Below are positions 9,051-17,488 of a DNA stretch of 64,000 nt, piece by piece. Source of the stretch: Bacteroidetes bacterium HGW-Bacteroidetes-16 (GTDB lineage: Bacteria > Bacteroidota > Bacteroidia > Bacteroidales > F082). Location: assembly GCA_002840975.1 (NCBI GenBank), contig PHDN01000003.1, positions 62,001 to 126,000 of the forward strand. The letters are read 5' to 3'. Made by a program: the position numbers and the translations under genes. How positions within the stretch are numbered: position 1 is the first letter of the stretch; every line of letters begins with the position of its first letter. A model generated the notes under the pieces. That model did not search any database. It saw nothing but the letters and a program-made list of their open reading frames with translations, and had not been told where the DNA came from.

Positions 9051-9962
9051 TTAGTGCTTCAGATTGCTCAACCGAATGATGGCAAAAACCATGACCAAAG
9101 CACTGATTATCTGTACCGGGGAAAGTATACTGTTGTTGAACAGGTAGTCGAAAAGAATAGCCGAAATAGGGAAAAGCAACTCACTGATGGTGGCTACAAT
9201 GGCTTTTACCCGACGAAGCCCATAGTAATAAATGAAAATTGCACCCGATCCGGTGGTAAGGCCAATGATGAGAAAGAATATCCAGTTAATAGAGGTGGTA
9301 TGATAAAACTCTACATAACTTCCCGAAAGCAATACAAAAACCAATAAGATGAGCGATGTAAAACCATACCTGAAAAAGGTAGCTGTTATAAAATTGTGGT
9401 TTTGCAATAGTTTCTTTGAAAAAACCGTTGAACTGCCAAACGAAAACGCAGCTAACACAGCATAAAGTGCCGCGTGGAGGGTATTATCGTCACTGGTTAA
9501 GGTTGGAATACTGAGGCCAAAAGCCAAAAAATAGCTGGCTACAATGGCCAGGGCGGCCCACAAAAGAAAATGTTTGCCGATTTTTTCCTTTAGTAAAATG
9601 GATGCCAGGATGATGGCAAAAATGGGTTGAAGTTTCTGTAGAAGAACTACCACCGATAATTGCTCAAAGTTTACCAGAAAAAGTGCCTTTACAATGGAAA
9701 CAGTACCAACGGCTCCCCCAAAAAACGCGATTAAAAACAGCATGAGGTAATCCTGTTTTATAAACGTTTTGAGGTTCTTGTATTCCCTGAACAGGAATAG
9801 GTTCATCAGTAAAAAGGGAAAAGCATGAAGTACAAAAACAACCCAATCCACCCCGAGGTTATGCAGTCTTGGCGTGAGCACTACCCCGTCGAATCCCCAC
9901 AAAATAGCCGAAAAGCTAATGGCGATGGTTCCTTTTAATAATTGGTTGTTCCGAAACTTCAT
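9051..9962 (-). CDS. EamA/DMT-family transporter
   Basis: A 303-residue inner-membrane protein with ten predicted helices in two EamA repeats, as in the drug/metabolite transporter superfamily (for example RhaT/YdcZ-like permeases). SAILWGFDGVV at the N-terminus and the glycine-rich helix FGSSTVFSKKLL opening the second half fit the family. Members export amino acids, nucleotides or other metabolites, and the substrate is not evident here. The frame allows an ATG at 9983, but that overlaps the -7 box at 9981-9988, so the ATG at 9962 is chosen. No operon partner is seen. Confidence 0.82.
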   Translation of the reverse strand: MKFRNNQLLKGTIAISFSAILWGFDGVVLTPRLHNLGVDWVVFVLHAFPFLLMNLFLFREYKNLKTFIKQDYLMLFLIAFFGGAVGTVSIVKALFLVNFEQLSVVVLLQKLQPIFAIILASILLKEKIGKHFLLWAALAIVASYFLAFGLSIPTLTSDDNTLHAALYAVLAAFSFGSSTVFSKKLLQNHNFITATFFRYGFTSLILLVFVLLSGSYVEFYHTTSINWIFFLIIGLTTGSGAIFIYYYGLRRVKAIVATISELLFPISAILFDYLFNNSILSPVQIISALVMVFAIIRLSNLKH

Positions 9963-9980
9963 CTTTGGTTTATGAAGGGG

Positions 9981-9988
9981 CAAAAGTA
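9981..9988 (-). promoter_or_regulatory. -7 promoter box for the DMT transporter
   Basis: TACTTTTG on the minus strand, 18 bases before the ATG at 9962. It covers the alternative start at 9983 and so decides the start codon. Confidence 0.55.
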
Positions 9989-10085
9989 GGTATTTCCGGG
10001 GGATAACAGCTTTTATTAAAAGTAAAATGCAACGAATTTAAGTGCCCTGTTTCTGTAAAAACTCGTTTACTTCATCAGGTTTTAC

Positions 10086-10093
10086 TATTTTTG
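10086..10093 (+). promoter_or_regulatory. -7 promoter box for the SDR at 10109
   Basis: TATTTTTG matches TAnnTTTG, 15 bases before the ATG at 10109. It overlaps an upstream in-frame TTG at 10091 and argues against that TTG as the start. Confidence 0.5.
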
Positions 10094-10108
10094 AAAAAAA
10101 CGGTTGTG

Positions 10109-10885
10109 ATGAATTTTAAAATAGAAAATCAGGTTTTTGTGGTAGGCGGTGCTGGCAGTGGGTTTGGCAACGCTATTGCAACACTGCTGGCTTCTGAAGG
10201 TGCAAAAGTACTGGCAGTAAGCCGAACCCTTTCAAAACTTGAATCCCTGGTGCTGGCTTTTCCAAATCAGGTTGAATGTTTGGCTGGTGATATGATGCGT
10301 GATGAGGTACACGATCAGTGTTTGACCTGGATGGCAGAAAACAATGCTTCCGGGGTCGTGTTTAATGCGGGGGGTCCACCGGCAGGTGGTTTTCATCATG
10401 TGGATATGCAACAATGGGACAATGCTTATTATGCTGTATTGCGCTGGAAAATTGCATTGGCAAAAAAAGTGGTGCCCTATTTTCAGAAAAAGGGCTATGG
10501 TAGATTGCTTTTTATCGAAAGTGTATCGGTAAAGCAACCCATAAAAAATCTGGTATTGAGTAATGCTTTGCGCGCAGCGGTTGTGGGAGCTGTTAAAACC
10601 TTATCGCAGGAGGTGGCACATCAGGGAATTACGGCTAACATACTTGCTCCGGGCTATCATCGGACGCCAGCTATGGAAAGGCTTTTTATCAAAAAAAGTG
10701 AGATCGAAGGAATCACAGTTAATGAGGCCGCTGCTGCTTTTGAACTGGAAATTCCGGTAGGTGAGATGGGCAAACCTGAAGAAATGGCTACCCTGGCTTT
10801 GTGGTTACTTTCACCTTGGTCCCGCTATGTTACAGGGCAAACCTTTACCCATGATGGTGGATTGGTGTCGGGGTTATTTGGATAG
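10109..10885 (+). CDS. SDR-family protein lacking the catalytic Tyr and Lys
   Basis: 258 residues with a Rossmann fold of the SDR type: GGAGSGFG (13-20) at the cofactor site, FNAGGPPAGG (85-94) in place of NNAG, and YVTGQTFTHDGG near the C-terminus. The usual Ser-Tyr-Lys set is changed: S138 is present, but alignment by spacing puts S151 where Tyr is expected and R155 where Lys is expected (LVLSNALRAAVVG). I recall a subfamily, often annotated FabG-like, with the same LSNALRA pattern, so this is likely a stable variant rather than decay. Whether it is a reductase is uncertain. It is transcribed alone. Confidence 0.75.
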   Translation: MNFKIENQVFVVGGAGSGFGNAIATLLASEGAKVLAVSRTLSKLESLVLAFPNQVECLAGDMMRDEVHDQCLTWMAENNASGVVFNAGGPPAGGFHHVDMQQWDNAYYAVLRWKIALAKKVVPYFQKKGYGRLLFIESVSVKQPIKNLVLSNALRAAVVGAVKTLSQEVAHQGITANILAPGYHRTPAMERLFIKKSEIEGITVNEAAAAFELEIPVGEMGKPEEMATLALWLLSPWSRYVTGQTFTHDGGLVSGLFG

Positions 10886-10947
10886 TTTAAAAGGGTAACT
10901 AGGTCATATAATGAAGATAAAGGAAGCGCAAACTGAGGCTTGTGTCA

Positions 10948-10981
10948 TTCATTGCACCGGGCTTAAGCCCGGTGCAATGAA
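10948..10981. repeat. Perfect 34-bp palindrome (17 + 17)
   Basis: Each 17-base arm is the exact reverse complement of the other around a central CTTAAG, with GCACCGGG and CCCGGTGC flanking. It lies between two genes ending towards each other (SDR stop 10885, GPx stop 11040). No T run follows on either strand, so it is not a standard terminator. It resembles dispersed intergenic palindromes seen in Bacteroidota. Confidence 0.8.
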
Positions 10982-11039
10982 CCACAGGGTGATAACTAAA
11001 AAAAGATACCCGTCACAGATCAGGCAATATGCCTGCTCA

Positions 11040-11585
11040 TTATTTCTTTCTTTCAATCCATTCGGTGATACTGTCACTTTCAGGGGTGACCCAGGGATTG
11101 ATTACCTCCTCAAGAACACCTTGCTCATTGATCAGGTATTTTTGAAAGTTCCACTTAACTGATGAGTTGGAAACACCATTTAGTTCTTTCTCGGTTAGCC
11201 ATAGATAAAGTGGTGCCATGTCATCGCCTTTCACCGAAATTTTCCCCATCATAGGAAACGTAACACCGTAATTAAGTGTACAAAAAGTTTTGATCTCTTC
11301 ATTGGTCCCGGGCTCTTGTTCTTTGAAGTTATTTGCCGGGAAACCGATGATAACAAAATTGCTTTCCTTATACTTTTGATATAGTGCTTCAAGTTGCTCG
11401 TACTGAGGGGTAAATCCACATTTTGAGGCCACGTTTACCACCATGACCTTTTTGCCTTTTAATTGACTTAGTGCATAAGGGTTTCCATCAATGTCGGTGA
11501 CTGTAAAATCATAAAACGCGTTTTGTGCTGACAATGTAAAGGTCAGAAGAGCGCTGAATAAAAGGGAGAAGATTATTTTTTTCAT
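11040..11585 (-). CDS. Exported glutathione peroxidase family protein
   Basis: Thiol peroxidase of the GPx family, 181 residues. A signal peptide (about 1-20, LTFTLSAQ) sends it to the periplasm. The peroxidatic residue is Cys56 in NVASKCGFT (cysteine, not selenocysteine). FPANNFKEQEPG (about 92-103) and VKWNFQKYLIN (about 145-155) carry the other conserved Gln/Asn/Trp positions. Bacterial GPx enzymes of this kind usually use thioredoxin-like reductants. Its ATG is 11 bases after the stop of the EEP-family gene, so the two are probably co-transcribed. Confidence 0.88.
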   Translation of the reverse strand: MKKIIFSLLFSALLTFTLSAQNAFYDFTVTDIDGNPYALSQLKGKKVMVVNVASKCGFTPQYEQLEALYQKYKESNFVIIGFPANNFKEQEPGTNEEIKTFCTLNYGVTFPMMGKISVKGDDMAPLYLWLTEKELNGVSNSSVKWNFQKYLINEQGVLEEVINPWVTPESDSITEWIERKK

Positions 11586-11596
11586 CTTATAAATTT

Positions 11597-12757
11597 TTAG
11601 TGTGTTAGTTTAAGTGAGGCTGTTACCGGAAAATGATCGGAGCGTTTAAACCGATGCCTTGCATATTGAGTGGTCTTAAATCCTGAATGCAGGATATAAT
11701 CGATTCGCAACAAGGGGATCGGTCCTGCAAATGTAATACTGATTCCTTTTCCACGTTCAACGAAACTGTCGTTTAAATGGGATTGAAGCTGATGGTAAAC
11801 CCACGATGAAGGCGTATCGTTAAAGTCGCCACACAGTAAAATCGGATAGGTAGTGTTCACTATCATATCCTTGAGCAAATCAACCTGTTTTTCACGAAGT
11901 AAAAAGGCCTTGTTGAGTTTTTGATAGATTGCCAGTGATTTAACTTTGAGTTGCTCTTGGCTTTCGTTGGTTGGACTTGAAACAAATCCAAGGTCTTCCT
12001 TTCCCAGCTTGATGCTTGCCAGGTGAATATTAAAAACCCTTACCGTATCTTCATTGATCAGCAAATCGGTATAAATCCCAAAGGTGCGTGAACCCTCTAT
12101 TTTCAGTTTGCCCTTGTCCACAGCGGTATATTTGGAAAAAATCACCATCCCTGATAGCAGATCGTATTTAGGATTAAAATAGCTTTCGTAGTAATAAATG
12201 CCCGTATTCAGTTCGTCACGTGTGTGTTTGAGTGTCTCATAAATCTGGCGACCGGTTGTTTGGTATTCCTGAAGACAAACGATGTCGGCCTTTTCATTGT
12301 TGATAAAGGTCAGGATATCACTCTGAATTCCGGGCTGCGGCGTTTTGTTCCCGTCCCTGAACTGCTGCACATTATAGGTTAATACCTTCACAACTCCTTG
12401 AGCGTTATTTGCGGAATCGGTATGAAAAGGCATTTGAAAATTATCGATGAAGTTGTTTGCTCCAAAGATTAAAATGATAACGGGAATAACTGTAAACCAG
12501 CTTTTTCTGATCAACCAAAATACCATGAATACGGCGTTGGCAAATAAAATCAGGGGAAAAAACAAACCAAAAATTGGAACATAGCCATTTGATGAAGGTG
12601 GTATTTTTCCTGCCATCAACCCAAAAACAAACGCAGCCAATGCAATCAGATTTAGCACAGTGATGATGTAGAGCATTACTTTGACCAAGCTGCTCGTATT
12701 GGCGGTGTTTTTAGATGTGTATTTAAAGAAGTTCAATGTTACGGTTAATTTGGGCAC
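11597..12757 (-). CDS. Membrane-anchored endonuclease/exonuclease/phosphatase (EEP) family protein
   Basis: The N-terminal third has three hydrophobic segments (about 28-48, 60-85 and 88-103), and the rest is an EEP catalytic domain: VKVLTYNVQQF (strand 1, metal Asn), CLQEYQ (metal Glu), GDFNDTPSS (catalytic Asp/Asn), RIDYIL and SDHFPV (catalytic His). This fold cuts phosphodiester bonds in DNA, RNA or lipids. The membrane anchor suggests a periplasmic or lipid substrate. The open frame begins with GTG at 12757, and a later start cannot be excluded since the next Met is residue 28. It follows two rhomboid genes, an arrangement I recall from other Bacteroidota. Confidence 0.8.
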   Translation of the reverse strand: MPKLTVTLNFFKYTSKNTANTSSLVKVMLYIITVLNLIALAAFVFGLMAGKIPPSSNGYVPIFGLFFPLILFANAVFMVFWLIRKSWFTVIPVIILIFGANNFIDNFQMPFHTDSANNAQGVVKVLTYNVQQFRDGNKTPQPGIQSDILTFINNEKADIVCLQEYQTTGRQIYETLKHTRDELNTGIYYYESYFNPKYDLLSGMVIFSKYTAVDKGKLKIEGSRTFGIYTDLLINEDTVRVFNIHLASIKLGKEDLGFVSSPTNESQEQLKVKSLAIYQKLNKAFLLREKQVDLLKDMIVNTTYPILLCGDFNDTPSSWVYHQLQSHLNDSFVERGKGISITFAGPIPLLRIDYILHSGFKTTQYARHRFKRSDHFPVTASLKLTH

Positions 12758-12879
12758 TAAAATAAGTCAAAATTTGGCATCCTGATGGAGTGATGAGTGT
12801 TAGACTGTCTATTTATCTGAACCTTTTTCCAACTGAATAAGAATTAACCTATTGTAATAAAATATAATCGTGTGGAAAA

Positions 12880-13806
12880 CTACTTTTTATTACTCGATTT
12901 AAACAGCAGTTCTTTTTCATCTGGCGACAGGCTTGAATATCCCGATTTACTGATTTTATCCAGTATTTTGTCAATTTGTTCCTGGGTGGCTACGCGCCTG
13001 CTGTTGTATTCAACATCTGACAGAGGCTTGCTGTTTCCCGGGCGGCTGGTGGTATATTTCATGGATGTTCTATGGGAGGAGGTCACTGGCTTTTTAAACC
13101 AATCGAAGATTCGATAGAAATCGTTTCCTTTTTTTAACTGGAAAGCGTATGCAAATCCCCAAAGTGCACCGCCCAGATGAGCAATGTGCCCTCCGGGATT
13201 GCCATGCTGAATACTCAATAAATCGATACCAATAAAGGCGATAGCAAGGTATTTCATTTTTAGACGCCCAAACAGAAACAAATGGACTGTGTAATCAGGA
13301 ACATAGGTAGCAATGGCAATAAAAATAGCCAGGACGGATGCAGAGGCTCCAATGGCGACTGCTTCGGAGGTAACATGTTGAAAAACAGGAAACAGGTTAA
13401 AGGCACCAACGAAGAAGATGGCTCCGGTAATACCGCCAAGTAAATAGGTGGTCAATAATTTACGCTCGCTTAAGTACTCCAGAAATATAGTGCCTCCAAA
13501 ATAGAGCATAATCAGGTTAAACAATAAATGGAAGAATCCTTCCTGGGTAAACATGTAGGTAATTATCGTCCAGGGCATCTGGCCCAGTGAGCTGAGGTCG
13601 GAGGGAAGCGCCAGAAATTGACCAATATAGCTTAACTCGTCATTACCAGACGCTTCCATGCCAAAAAGCCACATGAGCTGACTGATGACATTGATCACCA
13701 GAAAAATCAGCGTATTAATCAGAATAAGGCGTGAAAGGATGCCTGGACCTAAAAAGAGGTTCCTGAAAAAGGTGCCTGAATTGACCGGCTGTTGAAATGG
13801 CATCAT
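12880..13806 (-). CDS. Rhomboid family intramembrane serine protease (second of two)
   Basis: 308 residues with six or more membrane helices. The catalytic serine is S155 in GASAS, and the helix-6 histidine is H210 in HIAHLGGALWG. The expected loop/helix-2 region (HLLFNLIMLYFGG) is present. Rhomboids cut membrane proteins within or near the bilayer. The C-terminal 75 residues are a soluble tail rich in Ser/Lys with QEQIDKILDKISKSG, which looks like a short helical regulatory segment. It starts 21 bases after the stop of the other rhomboid gene, so the pair is an operon. Confidence 0.88.
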   Translation of the reverse strand: MMPFQQPVNSGTFFRNLFLGPGILSRLILINTLIFLVINVISQLMWLFGMEASGNDELSYIGQFLALPSDLSSLGQMPWTIITYMFTQEGFFHLLFNLIMLYFGGTIFLEYLSERKLLTTYLLGGITGAIFFVGAFNLFPVFQHVTSEAVAIGASASVLAIFIAIATYVPDYTVHLFLFGRLKMKYLAIAFIGIDLLSIQHGNPGGHIAHLGGALWGFAYAFQLKKGNDFYRIFDWFKKPVTSSHRTSMKYTTSRPGNSKPLSDVEYNSRRVATQEQIDKILDKISKSGYSSLSPDEKELLFKSSNKK

Positions 13807-13827
13807 GCTGTCAGTTGTTTTTGATGA

Positions 13828-14574
13828 TTAATCAAACAATTTACCTTTTTTCTTCCAGTACATGATGAGAAAAAAACCGAAAATCATCCCGCCAAGGTGT
13901 GCAAAATGTGCCACATTGTCTGTTGGGTTGTTGCTAAAACCCATGTACAATTCTACCGCACCATATCCCATAACGAAGTATTTGGCTTTCACGGGTATGG
14001 CAAAGTACAGGTAAATAAGGCTGTTAGGGAACATCATACCAAAAGCAAGCAAGATTCCGAATACTGCCCCGGATGCTCCAACGGTGGGTGTGTTGACGAT
14101 GTTGTTGAGGATACGCATGGCATCATTGCTATAGTTCATGCCTTGCTTCATCACATCTGCACCCTGCGTATACACAATTTGAATCTCATCGGGGGTCAGT
14201 TGGGGCAATATGCCTTGAATTCTGATAAACCCAACAAGCCATTGCACAAGTCCGGCACCAATCCCTGTTACCAGGTAATAGTTTAAAAACCTTTTGGATC
14301 CCCAAACATTTTCCAGCACATTACCGAACATCCAGAGTGCGAACATGTTAAACAATACATGGGTAAAACCCGCATGCATGAACATATACGACACCAACTG
14401 CCAGACACCAAAATGCTGACTCCCCGGAAAATGCAGCCCAAGATATTGGGTCAGGTCAATTTGAAAAGCGGAGCCAAGAGCCAGGGTAGAAAGGAAAAAT
14501 AATCCATTGATGATCAAGAGGTTTTTCACTACCGGTGGTAGAAAGCCAAATCCTGAAGGACGATATTGTTGCAT
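13828..14574 (-). CDS. Rhomboid family intramembrane serine protease (first of two)
   Basis: 248 residues, six predicted helices. Catalytic dyad S168 (GASGAVFG) and H226 (VAHFAHLGG), plus THVLFNMFALW in helix 2. A loop of about 45 residues (118-162) between helices is longer than in GlpG. Two neighbouring rhomboids downstream of mutL are a recurrent gene order in this phylum as far as I recall. A TATTTTTG box at 14662-14669 lies 87 bases before the ATG. The substrate is unknown. Confidence 0.9.
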   Translation of the reverse strand: MQQYRPSGFGFLPPVVKNLLIINGLFFLSTLALGSAFQIDLTQYLGLHFPGSQHFGVWQLVSYMFMHAGFTHVLFNMFALWMFGNVLENVWGSKRFLNYYLVTGIGAGLVQWLVGFIRIQGILPQLTPDEIQIVYTQGADVMKQGMNYSNDAMRILNNIVNTPTVGASGAVFGILLAFGMMFPNSLIYLYFAIPVKAKYFVMGYGAVELYMGFSNNPTDNVAHFAHLGGMIFGFFLIMYWKKKGKLFD

Positions 14575-14661
14575 AGATAATTCTGATTTGTTATTTCTTA
14601 AGCCTTGATAATTCTCAATTTATTAACTTCATGGGAAACTATTTATGGCATCTTAAGGGTG

Positions 14662-14669
14662 CAAAAATA
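14662..14669 (-). promoter_or_regulatory. -7 promoter box for the rhomboid operon
   Basis: TATTTTTG on the minus strand, 87 bases before the ATG at 14574. A TTG lies 14 bases further upstream, closer than the usual 17-20. Confidence 0.45.
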
Positions 14670-14786
14670 GTATATTTTAATGGCAAGGGATATGCAATGA
14701 TGGTGCCAATTGATAAATAACCGTACAACTTGTCATGTGGAAGGTGATTGTACACCAGCTGGTTTTTTGTTGTTTAATTGATTTGA

Positions 14787-16601
14787 TTATTTGAGGAAAC
14801 CCTCAAGTTCTTCGCTGCTGATAATGCAAAATATTTTTTTGCCGGAGGGTGAAACGGAGGGTACCTGACATGAAAACAAATTATTGAATAGCTCTGACAT
14901 TTCTTTAATTGATAATTTAAAACCCGCTTTAACGGCCATGTTCATAGCCATCGACTTCGCCAACATAGCGTTTTGGTCGTAGTTCAGACTGCTGGCTTCC
15001 TTTTTGTGGTTTTCAACAATCCGCTCAAGCAACGACAAGGGTTCGTTTACATTGGGCGGAGTTCCATTCACCACGAAAGTGTTGGCTCCAAGCGGTTCCA
15101 GTATGAAGCCAAGATTTTTTAATTCTGCATCCAGTTGCCTGAGAATGTTGGCATCTTCGGGCGAAAAATGCAGATGTTCGGGGAATAACTGCTGCTGCGA
15201 AATGTGTTGGTGATTTTGGAGTTGGTTAACGAAAAATTCATATAAAATCCGTTCGTGTGCTCGTTGCTGGTGAATCAACAACAGACCTGTTCGTACATTG
15301 CAAACCAGGTAAGTTTGTCGCACCTGTAAAAAACCGGCATCGCTTTCCGGCACAAGATCGTTAATTGATTCTGTTTTGTCGTGCTCTGGCTGAATTTCTG
15401 CAGGGTTCTTTATTGTTTCAAACAAAGCTTCCCATTCAGATTGGGCCGGTCTGTCGTGCGTTTTAAAACCACGGCTGATCTCCTGATTCGACTTAAATGG
15501 ATTGTAATCCGGGTTCACCCGCACTTCCGGTTGGTTCAGGCTGGTCGAAGGGCGTTGGGAGAAGGCCGCTTCGATGCTGGGATCCACATTAAAATCGATG
15601 GTGGGTGTAAGTGCGTGTTTGCCAATGGATTGCTTTATAGCTGCGTGTAAAATGGCGTACACCAACCGTGCATCTTTAAAATTAATCTCCGTTTTGGTGG
15701 GATGAATATTGATGTCGATTTCACCAGGGTCGATTTCGATGTTGATAAAGTACGTGGGATAGGCATCTGACGGAATCAATTCAGTATAAGCATTGCTAAC
15801 AGCATGGTGCAGGTATGGATGCTTGATGTACCGTTTGTTGACGAAAAAATACTGTTCACCTCTTGTCTTCTTTGAGAATTCGGGTTTCCCGATAAACCCG
15901 GTAATGGTCACCAATTCCGTTTTCTGTTCTACCGGCAACAATCGCTCATTATAAGGCTGTCCGAACAATCCCACGATACGCGATTTAAACGAGCCGGGAG
16001 ATAGCTTGTAAACGAGTTTATCGTTATTGAAATAAGAGAAACCAATGTCAAATTGTATTACCGCAATGCGGATAAATTCTTCCAGGATATGTCTGTTTTC
16101 CACATTCACGCCTTTCAAAAAATTACGGCGGGCCGGTACGTTAAAAAACAGGTTCCTGACAGAAATACTGGTTCCGGACTGACATTGACACGGGTTTTGT
16201 TCTATCAATTTCGAACCTTCAATTTTCAGGCAGGTACCAACCTCGTCATCATGAGGTCTGGTTTTCATTTCCACCTGGGCAATGGCGGCAACCGATGCCA
16301 GGGCTTCTCCGCGAAAACCCATGGTTCGGATAGCAAACAAATCATCGGCCTTGGTAATTTTGGATGTAGCATGCCGCTCGAAGCTCATGCGTGCATCCAC
16401 CACTGAAAGTCCGCTGCCATTGTCAATCACCTGAATAAGCGTTTTCCCGGCTTCTTTGACAATCAGATGGAGGACAGTACCACCTGCGTCCACGGCATTT
16501 TCAAGCAGTTCTTTTACTGCTGAAGCCGGACGTTGTATCACTTCCCCGGCGGCAATTTGGTTGGCTACAGAATCGGGAAGCAGTTTGATCGTGTTTAACA
16601 T
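14787..16601 (-). CDS. mutL: DNA mismatch repair protein MutL
   Basis: MutL is the ATP-driven matchmaker between MutS and downstream repair. The 604-residue protein has the complete GHKL ATPase: AAGEVIQRPASAVKELLENA (ATP-metal motif I), DNGSGL (motif II), HATSKI and GFRGEALASV (motif III). The C-terminal dimerisation domain spans about 410-604. The endonuclease motif normally written DQHA(x)2E(x)4E reads HQQRAHERILYE at 444-455, so the first Asp and the His are replaced. It begins 6 bases after the small membrane gene at 16608-16922, which shares its promoter. Confidence 0.93.
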   Translation of the reverse strand: MLNTIKLLPDSVANQIAAGEVIQRPASAVKELLENAVDAGGTVLHLIVKEAGKTLIQVIDNGSGLSVVDARMSFERHATSKITKADDLFAIRTMGFRGEALASVAAIAQVEMKTRPHDDEVGTCLKIEGSKLIEQNPCQCQSGTSISVRNLFFNVPARRNFLKGVNVENRHILEEFIRIAVIQFDIGFSYFNNDKLVYKLSPGSFKSRIVGLFGQPYNERLLPVEQKTELVTITGFIGKPEFSKKTRGEQYFFVNKRYIKHPYLHHAVSNAYTELIPSDAYPTYFINIEIDPGEIDINIHPTKTEINFKDARLVYAILHAAIKQSIGKHALTPTIDFNVDPSIEAAFSQRPSTSLNQPEVRVNPDYNPFKSNQEISRGFKTHDRPAQSEWEALFETIKNPAEIQPEHDKTESINDLVPESDAGFLQVRQTYLVCNVRTGLLLIHQQRAHERILYEFFVNQLQNHQHISQQQLFPEHLHFSPEDANILRQLDAELKNLGFILEPLGANTFVVNGTPPNVNEPLSLLERIVENHKKEASSLNYDQNAMLAKSMAMNMAVKAGFKLSIKEMSELFNNLFSCQVPSVSPSGKKIFCIISSEELEGFLK

Positions 16602-16607
16602 AAAGGC

Positions 16608-16922
16608 TTAGTGTGTTACTCCGAAAGCCGAAAGCAATCGTTCGATAAAATCGGTGAACATAATCAGGTAAACACTACCTAAAATTAAGGTGGCATAAAT
16701 GGCATAAGTAATGACCTTTGACATGGAAGTGCCTTCCCGAGCGGAACTGCCCCTACGCCATCTTCTCGACATCTGTAACCTGATCTGTTCATGGTGTGTC
16801 AATGTGCTGTCAAGCCCCATGGCCGCCTTTTTCTGCTCCAGTGCCAGCTTATCGGGATCGTAGTAACGGGGTATGTAGGTAAACGACTTCGGCTTGGGTG
16901 TTTTAAAAACGAAAAAACGCAT
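16608..16922 (-). CDS. Small membrane protein upstream of mutL, function unknown
   Basis: 104 residues. The first 65 are soluble and basic (RYYDPDKLALEQKKAA, then SRRWRRGSS), followed by one or two hydrophobic segments (about 70-90). I recall a similar small gene before mutL in other Bacteroidota, annotated as hypothetical. Nothing shows a catalytic function. It shares the promoter at 16943-16950 and is 6 bases from mutL, so the two are co-transcribed. Confidence 0.7.
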   Translation of the reverse strand: MRFFVFKTPKPKSFTYIPRYYDPDKLALEQKKAAMGLDSTLTHHEQIRLQMSRRWRRGSSAREGTSMSKVITYAIYATLILGSVYLIMFTDFIERLLSAFGVTH

Positions 16923-16942
16923 GGCAGAATAATTAGTTTCTG

Positions 16943-16950
16943 CAAAAGTA
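16943..16950 (-). promoter_or_regulatory. -7 promoter box for the mutL operon
   Basis: TACTTTTG on the minus strand, 20 bases before the ATG at 16922. No TTG at -33. Confidence 0.5.
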
Positions 16951-17247
16951 CCATTTTTTAAAAGAATTTGGGTCGTTGCCCGGGTGGTTGTTTTTCCAAA
17001 CTTGGATGATAAACCAACGTAAAATCATTCTGACATTTTTCAGGAAGTTAAACTAAAATTTGGGGTAACAACATACTGGAAAACTGAGAGGAACTTTTTA
17101 AACTGACAAAAGGGTCTTCTCATTCAATATAGTAGTGGGTAACCGTCACCAAACATTAAAAATACATGGATTATTGGTGAATCTTGATACATGATTTATG
17201 ATGACTTACTCCATTTACACAAAGTTCCGTTTTCAAGCAAATCAACA

Positions 17248-17311
17248 GGTACAGCGTACCGCCAATATTTATAGAAAAAAAATACCTATTTTTTTAAGGT
17301 GCAGCGCCCCG
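17248..17311 (+). repeat. Two copies of a 14-base palindromic motif, 50-bp period, plus orientation
   Basis: GGTACAGCGTACCG at 17248-17261 and GGTGCAGCGCCCCG at 17298-17311, starting exactly 50 bases apart. The first is followed by AATATTTATAG and an A-rich spacer. It pairs with the mirror-image set at 17425-17488. Confidence 0.75.
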
Positions 17312-17424
17312 ACCTATTTTCCCGTTTTTTTAAACGTGTAAGAATTAAAATAGTATCCAATGGAATTTATCTTGTAGCTAAGGCTAATTATAAAAATACA
17401 TTGGCTTTTGTTAAATCAATATTA

Positions 17425-17488
17425 CGGTGCTCCGCACCTTAATATATTGATAATAAATTGGCTATAAATATTTTCGGTTCGCTGCACC
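17425..17488 (-). repeat. Two copies of the same motif, 50-bp period, minus orientation
   Basis: On the minus strand GGTGCAGCGAACCG (17488-17475) is followed by AAAATATTTATAGCC, and 50 bases on by GGTGCGGAGCACCG (17438-17425). Period and flanking AATATTTATAG match the plus-strand pair at 17248-17311, so the two sets face each other across 113 bases. Confidence 0.75.

Noticed and set aside
10911-11162. 83-codon plus-strand frame
   Set aside because: It spans the 34-bp palindrome and the antisense of the GPx gene.
17248-17488. CRISPR array
   Set aside because: The repeats are only 14 bases, in both orientations, with AT-rich similar spacers and no cas genes.
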